Origin: an uncultured archaeon
Lineage (GTDB): Archaea; Thermoproteota; EX4484-205; JAAOZP01
Length of the DNA stretch: 64,000 bases
Assembly (NCBI GenBank): GCA_938045545.1
Contig: CALIBN010000012.1
Span: 78,368 to 142,367 of the forward strand
Direction: 5' to 3'
Shown here: positions 59,786-64,000 of the stretch, piece by piece
Layout of the letters: each line of letters opens with the position of its first letter
Numbering within the stretch: the first letter of the stretch is position 1
The notes under the pieces: model-generated
The model's input: the letters and a program-made list of their open reading frames with translations, nothing else
Databases searched by the model: none
What the model was told of the DNA's origin: nothing
Position numbers and translations under genes: made by a program

Positions 59786-61159
59786 TCATGAGGCGAGCCT
59801 CTTGTGATACGGGTTTATGTTTGAGCCTAGGGGCTCAGTGTTTCCAACTAGGGTTTCAACGTTCAACGGCAGCCGGTTGAAGACCCCGACTTCCCTCCCC
59901 TTCTTCCAAAAAGCATCCTCGATAACGTCGTAAACGGTTTCGAAGAGAGGCTTCTTCCTCTGCCTGAAGCCGAGCAGTGCCACGTCGATCATAAGGGCGA
60001 CCTGACTGCCCAGCGGCTGCGTAGTATAGGGCGTTACAGCCCCGTATCCTTCTTGGCACTCTGAGCAACCAGTGTTATGGATAAACGTGTAGGGCTCAAT
60101 AGGGGTTGAAACCCCGTTGAAGCCGCGGAGCTTCAGGTTTTCGAGGTACTGTTTCCCCTGCTGGTCAATATAGTTCGAGGGCAAGTCTTCCCTGGCTGCT
60201 GTCTGAACCGCCTCCATCACAACCATGTAAAGCATCTCGACAGCCTCGTGGAACTCTCTCTGCCCCCTGGTCATCGGCTCGCCAACCCTGAAAGTCCTCC
60301 TTATAACACCGTGATACCCGTTGAAAGTAGGGCTGACACCCATAGACACCATGTCGCCTTTCTGGATAACCCTGTTAGTCGCCGGGCCTATTATCGTGTA
60401 ATTCCTTTCGCCGGACGTCACGATGGTTGGGAAACCCGTTCTGCCTGCTCCCAGCTCCTTCATAACGTAGTCTCCTACTCCAGCGACTTCCAGCTCCCTC
60501 ATCCCCGGTGTTGAAACAGCCAGCATAGCCCTGAAGGCAGCGTCAGCAATAATGTTAGCCATCTCGCATATGGCTAGTTCCCTGTCAGACTTCTCATACT
60601 TTACGCGCTGCAGAAGCTCCTCGTCGAAAAACACCTTGTTAACGCCGAAAACCTTTTGGAGCAGCGCAACCTGCTCGTACGGTACTGCTTGAGGGCTTGA
60701 CAGAATTGCTGCGCGACTTCCCTCTGAAACCCCTAGGCGTTTCAAAACGTCTCGAAAAGACGTGAAGCATGCGTGCCTATAGTCCTCGTCGGATATCTGG
60801 AACTCTTTAAGGAAAACGATGTCTGCACCCGACTCCTCGACAGCCTCCTCAATAACATGCCCACCCTCCGGGCCAGCCAGTACGACCGGCTTGCCTTCTG
60901 AGGGAATAAGAATACCGTAACGCTCTATTATCGGGTCGAAGACGCCTGCGAGCCAAGCGATATCAGACCTGTCGAGCTCGCTGCCGCATGCGTACGCAAC
61001 GTCGTAGCCTTTCAAGCTCATCCTGTTTTGAAGAATACCCCATCTCTTCTCATACTCCTCTCTAGTTATTCTGAGTCCAAGGTTTATCCTAGGCCTGGTT
61101 TCCTCAATTATCTCGGCGGCGATGACGCCTATTTCCCTTTGGCTCAGCCTGCTGGCCAA
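59786..61159 (-). CDS. M24-fold (aminopeptidase P/creatinase-like) protein lacking canonical metal ligands
   Basis: The two-domain layout of the family is clear: an N-terminal creatinase-like domain (residues 30-170) and a pita-bread C-terminal domain from about 195 with AFRAMLAVSTPGMRELEVA and GFPTIVTSGERN. In aminopeptidase P the metal site has two Asp in the D-x10-D pattern; here the matching segment MVSMGVSPTFNGYHGVIRRTF has Gly and Val in those places, and the late Glu is in IDVALLG rather than a TVEPG-like motif. So the protein is not expected to be a metal peptidase. Creatinase, a metal-free M24 relative, is a precedent for another hydrolase role. 457 residues, monocistronic. Confidence 0.75.
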   Translation of the reverse strand: MASRLSQREIGVIAAEIIEETRPRINLGLRITREEYEKRWGILQNRMSLKGYDVAYACGSELDRSDIAWLAGVFDPIIERYGILIPSEGKPVVLAGPEGGHVIEEAVEESGADIVFLKEFQISDEDYRHACFTSFRDVLKRLGVSEGSRAAILSSPQAVPYEQVALLQKVFGVNKVFFDEELLQRVKYEKSDRELAICEMANIIADAAFRAMLAVSTPGMRELEVAGVGDYVMKELGAGRTGFPTIVTSGERNYTIIGPATNRVIQKGDMVSMGVSPTFNGYHGVIRRTFRVGEPMTRGQREFHEAVEMLYMVVMEAVQTAAREDLPSNYIDQQGKQYLENLKLRGFNGVSTPIEPYTFIHNTGCSECQEGYGAVTPYTTQPLGSQVALMIDVALLGFRQRKKPLFETVYDVIEDAFWKKGREVGVFNRLPLNVETLVGNTEPLGSNINPYHKRLAS

Positions 61160-61258
61160 ACCCGTTCACCATCCAGCTTGTATATTATTTAACCGGTTTA
61201 GACTTATATGCATTCTCTCCAAGTGAAGCCGTGGCGCTAACAGCCTATGCAGGCAACC

Positions 61259-61265
61259 TTATAAG
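61259..61265 (+). promoter_or_regulatory. TATA box of the PIG-L deacetylase gene
   Basis: TTATAAG lies 26-32 bases before the ATG at 61291, ideal for a leaderless archaeal transcript. Confidence 0.5.
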
Positions 61266-61290
61266 TTTCCATGAAGAATCATAGTCGATA

Positions 61291-62076
61291 ATGTTGAAGA
61301 AAAACATTTTGAGAAACAGGGTTGTGCTAGCAGTGGGCGCTCACCCTGATGATGTTGAGTTTTTAATGGCCGGCACGCTGGCTCTTCTCCGTGGAAAGGG
61401 GTGCAGGATTTTCATCGCAACGGTTTGCACAGGAGACATGGGTTCAACGAGGCTTAGGAACTGGGAGATCGCCAGCATCAGGTTCAGGGAGGCTGAGAAA
61501 GCCGCGAGCATTCTCGACGCATCATACACGTGCCTGGGAGAATCAGACCTGCATCTGGTTTTCGAAAACAGGACTCGTTTCAAGGCAGTTGAGCTTGTGA
61601 GAAGAGTTAACCCGGATATCGTCATAACCCACTCGCCTGAGGACTATATGATAGACCACCAGTTGACCGCAGACCTTATGTGGGACGCTTGCTTCAACGC
61701 GCCAATACCTAACTACGTGACGAACCAAGCTAACCCTGCGAAGCCGATTGATAGAATACCGTTCCTGTTCTACGCGGATGCCATCGGAGGCAGAAACAGG
61801 TTTGGCGAGAAGGTTCGCGTGGGTTTCTACGTGGACATTGGCCAGACGATCAGGGTCAAGGAGAGAATGCTTGCTCAACACAGGAGCCAGAGAGAATGGC
61901 TGCGCGCGCAGCACGGCATAGATGAATACATACTTCAGATGAGGAGATGGGCCAGGGAGAGGGGCTCGGAAGCCGGAAGGAAATATGCGGAAGCGTTTCG
62001 TCAGCATAGGGGACACCCGTTTCCTGAGGAGAACATTTTAGCTTCAATGCTGGGCTCCCTCTGCATAATACCTTGA
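61291..62076 (+). CDS. PIG-L/LmbE family N-deacetylase
   Basis: Zinc-dependent deacetylase fold acting on N-acetylglucosamine-type groups. The zinc motif GAHPDDVEFLMAGTLALL is at residues 17-34, followed by GDMGSTRLRNWEIASIR, and the third ligand region SPEDYMIDHQLTADLMWD near residue 112. The 261 residues are usual. It lies next to decayed genes and the Gfo/Idh oxidoreductase; a role in sugar-conjugate breakdown or in archaeal thiol or glycolipid synthesis is possible. Confidence 0.88.
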   Translation: MLKKNILRNRVVLAVGAHPDDVEFLMAGTLALLRGKGCRIFIATVCTGDMGSTRLRNWEIASIRFREAEKAASILDASYTCLGESDLHLVFENRTRFKAVELVRRVNPDIVITHSPEDYMIDHQLTADLMWDACFNAPIPNYVTNQANPAKPIDRIPFLFYADAIGGRNRFGEKVRVGFYVDIGQTIRVKERMLAQHRSQREWLRAQHGIDEYILQMRRWARERGSEAGRKYAEAFRQHRGHPFPEENILASMLGSLCIIP

Positions 62077-62095
62077 TCAGCGCGCGGGGCGCACC

Positions 62096-62356
62096 GTGAA
62101 GAGAATCGTGCATGGAGAGTTTACGGCTTTCCACTTCTATTCTCTTGAAGAGTTGAGAGGAGAATTTGAGCATAAGGCAAGGATTCTTTAAATCGTCGGG
62201 CTCGAAGGAATTTTCTCTACGCATCAAAGAAGATACAATAGGGTCTACAGGATGAAAAAGTATAATGCGATTCTAAGGGAGATCCGTCTTAAAACCTGTA
62301 CTGATCCGCATGTAGCGGCAATAAGTGAGCATTACATGCTAGTCTGCAAAAAGTAG
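62096..62356 (+). pseudogene. C-terminal relic of a SAM-dependent methyltransferase
   Basis: The frame from GTG at 62096 reads HGEFTAFHFYSLEELRGEF, meets TAA at 62189-62191, and continues in the same frame with IVGLEGIFSTHQRRYNRVY and DPHVAAISEHYMLVC to a stop at 62356. The last part is typical of the C-terminus of archaeal methyltransferases, while the AdoMet domain is gone. The remnant shows both truncation and an in-frame stop. Confidence 0.6.
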
Positions 62357-62565
62357 ATCCCCAGTTTAGAATTAGTCTGACGGTTTAAAACGTGCTGCCT
62401 GTAACCTCTTTTTCTCCAAGTCTACTGCATGTCTTCGCAACGCTTATACCAAAGTATTTCATAATCCTTCTAGGCACAACCCTGTTTTTCAAGTCGGAAA
62501 TCCTGCAGATCCCGCTTTCCCTACATCATTCTACGCATATTTCATAAGCCTCCCGGTCGAGCTCT

Positions 62566-62745
62566 TCATCCTCCCAGGTAAACTAGCATCTCTGGGACTC
62601 CGTATAAAAAGGCGGCGAAAGCCCCAGTATGGCTATCGACAAAGATCACATCGTCCCCAAGCTTCTTTATAGATATAGGTTTAATCGACTCGGGGTCACT
62701 TGGGTTAAACCTTTTCATCACTTCAAAGCTTTTCGAAGCTAATGT
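62566..62745 (-). pseudogene. Gene relic of unknown family
   Basis: The minus strand encodes KSFEVMKRFNPSDPESIKP, ISIKKLGDDVIFVDSHTGAF and AAFLYGVPEMLVYLGG without a stop until the TGA at 62566-62568. There is no start codon context upstream and the frame breaks before 62745. It looks like an internal or C-terminal fragment of a lost enzyme. The sequence between 62357 and 62565 shows nothing I can support. Confidence 0.4.
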
Positions 62746-62829
62746 AGAGTTGACTAGGCTGTATATCTTTAAGCTTCATCTCGAATGTTTTTCAGACATC
62801 GAATCCTGTACTCTAAAAGGTCTAGCGCA

Positions 62830-62916
62830 TTAAAGAAATTTGGTCTGATTGAAAGCAAATCGGAAACTGATAATGAGATTAGGAGCGGCCGGCTGAGAAA
62901 ACTCTGGGAGAATTAA
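62830..62916 (+). pseudogene. C-terminal relic of a winged-helix regulator
   Basis: The frame LKKFGLIESKSETDNEIRSG followed by RLRKLWEN and TAA (62914-62916) resembles the end of the wing of an archaeal winged-helix regulator. The upstream half of the domain is not intact: another frame at about 62767-62830 has SDIESCTLKGLAH before a stop. Confidence 0.35.
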
Positions 62917-62930
62917 TTCCATTAGCTCTC

Positions 62931-64000
62931 CTAGTCAAACCTCGGAACCTCCATCTGTTTTCCTCCTCTTAAGGCTGATTGGTGGGCGATTATTCCCGGA
63001 ACAGTCATAGCTAAAGCCTCGTAGATCCCGATAGCGGGAGAACGAGTTTCAATTATGGATTCGATGAACTCGTGAACTATGAAAGCGTGAGAGTTGTCGT
63101 GCCCAGTCGGATGGCGCAATGGTTCCGGAAGCATACTCGTCCTCCACCATTCCGTTTGCTGGTAGCTTTCCTTTCGCGGCAAGTCTATGGGACTATCCCC
63201 AGCCCTCCAAACGATGTGGCCAGTACCATTGGGATGAGGCTCGAAAAGACTCATTTTCTCCCCGAACCATTGTCCCCTCTCGCATGGTCCGATAGGTGCA
63301 TTCCAGTAGACGGACACTCTGAAAGCATTACCTTTGTCTGTTATGAAGAATGCAGTCTCGTTCCAGAAAGGGTTGCCGTAGACGTTGTCCTTAAGTATTT
63401 GAGACTCGTCACCCCAGCCTACGCAGGAAACACTGACCATTCTCTCACCGGTAACCCCGACTAGGTATGCGGTGCAGTGTGTAGGATAATGCATCGGCGG
63501 AAACCCGTAACGCCAAGTCCTGTTACCATTCTTGTCGAAGAAGAGTGACGCTAACCCTGGATGATAGTATTCAGCCTCAGCGTAGAATATTCTGCCGAAT
63601 CTGCCCTCGCTAAACCATTTTCTTGCTGATATCACCGCCTGATGGTACCAGCTGGTCTCAGCCATCATATAATTCAACCCGCTCTTCCTCACAGCCTCGA
63701 GAAGCATACTTGCCTCCTCCAGGGTCATACAGGCTGGAACCGCGCACAAAACGTGTTTCCCAGCTTTCAAACACTCGACAGCATGTTGAGCATGATTGGG
63801 TGCGGGTGTGAAAAGGGCGACCGCATCAACCCTCCGGTCCTGCAGAAGCTCCTCAAAATCCTCATACGCCTTCCTGCATCCGTAAACCTGCATCAGACGC
63901 TGGCGTCTTTCAGGAATAGGGTCACACACTGCTTCCACAACGCAATGCGGATGCTTGTGCCATTCGAAAATAGACCCGAAGCCTCCGCCCACTATTCCTA
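62931..64000 (-). CDS. Gfo/Idh/MocA family oxidoreductase (5' end outside the window)
   Basis: NAD(P)-dependent sugar dehydrogenase family. The frame is open to the window edge and begins inside the Rossmann motif (GIVGGGFGSIFEWH), so a few N-terminal residues are missing. Further family features are VDAVALFTPAPNHAQHAVECLKAGKHVLCAVPA, read here in parts as FTPAPNHAQHA and KAGKHVLCAVPA, in which the usual EKP of the catalytic strand is AVPA, so the catalytic Lys is absent. The C-terminal beta-sheet domain follows (YAEAEYYHPGLASLFF). It may act on a sugar or cyclitol; loss of the Lys makes the reaction uncertain. Confidence 0.82.
   Translation of the reverse strand, partial: GIVGGGFGSIFEWHKHPHCVVEAVCDPIPERRQRLMQVYGCRKAYEDFEELLQDRRVDAVALFTPAPNHAQHAVECLKAGKHVLCAVPACMTLEEASMLLEAVRKSGLNYMMAETSWYHQAVISARKWFSEGRFGRIFYAEAEYYHPGLASLFFDKNGNRTWRYGFPPMHYPTHCTAYLVGVTGERMVSVSCVGWGDESQILKDNVYGNPFWNETAFFITDKGNAFRVSVYWNAPIGPCERGQWFGEKMSLFEPHPNGTGHIVWRAGDSPIDLPRKESYQQTEWWRTSMLPEPLRHPTGHDNSHAFIVHEFIESIIETRSPAIGIYEALAMTVPGIIAHQSALRGGKQMEVPRFD

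Noticed and set aside
1..64000. CRISPR arrays, tRNA or rRNA genes.
   Set aside because: No regularly spaced repeats were seen, and no stretch with a T-arm and matching acceptor stem could be put together; GGGCTCGAAACCC at about 47704 looks like a T-arm but belongs to the structured RNA candidate and has no acceptor partner.

Overview
The window reads as a chromosomal segment of an archaeon, most likely a TACK-type (Thermoproteota/Bathyarchaeia-like) lineage. Informational genes are archaeal: RtcB RNA ligase, endonuclease Q, the Holliday junction resolvase Hjc, the NFACT protein RqcH, archaeal TrmI and apgM-type phosphoglycerate mutases. Many starts are preceded by TATA-like boxes about 25-35 bases upstream, several proteins start at TTG or GTG, and two genes carry inteins. 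The lineage is an inference; there is no rRNA or tRNA here to settle it.

Layout. 0-12 kb: metabolic and housekeeping genes (a Cys-rich partial gene, amidotransferase, malate dehydrogenase, FAD oxidoreductase, cysteine synthase, small membrane proteins, an AN1/site-2 protease) ending in rtcB interrupted by an intein. 12-16.2 kb: a gene graveyard with a broken DUF5060/GH5-like glycosidase, a decayed winged-helix regulator, an rtcB fragment and an unknown broken gene, around one intact flavodoxin. 16.3-31.6 kb: radical SAM operon, GH51 arabinofuranosidase, an HTH regulator, a VTT/unknown/PqqD operon, carB, a BPL_N-like plus GH3-like pair, hjc and apgM.

32.2-43.1 kb: the most interesting part. 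An identical 17-base direct repeat at 32244-32260 and 43090-43106 brackets a 10.9 kb integrative element. It carries a helicase and a nuclease-methyltransferase gene (a split Type ISP/IIG-like restriction system), a two-gene module flanked by a repeated near-palindrome, an AT-rich palindromic region, an AbrB-type regulator, a P-loop replication-type ATPase and a zinc-ribbon/tyrosine-recombinase integrase. The element sits in the 5' end of rqcH. The original promoter and first codons of rqcH remain at the left end. The right end supplies a new start that overlaps the integrase stop codon, so rqcH now looks translationally coupled to the integrase.

43.1-64 kb: rqcH, an aminotransferase, trmI, a candidate 205-base structured RNA, endoQ with a second intein, a second apgM, a secreted protein, a broken glycosidase-like gene, msrA, an MgtE/TrkA_C-type ion transport operon, a methyltransferase with a probable indel near its start, an M24-fold protein that has lost metal ligands, a PIG-L deacetylase, more gene debris and a Gfo/Idh/MocA oxidoreductase cut by the window end. 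Several sugar-related genes (GH51, GH3-like, Gfo/Idh and two broken glycosidases) suggest a lineage that has been losing part of its carbohydrate-degrading capacity.
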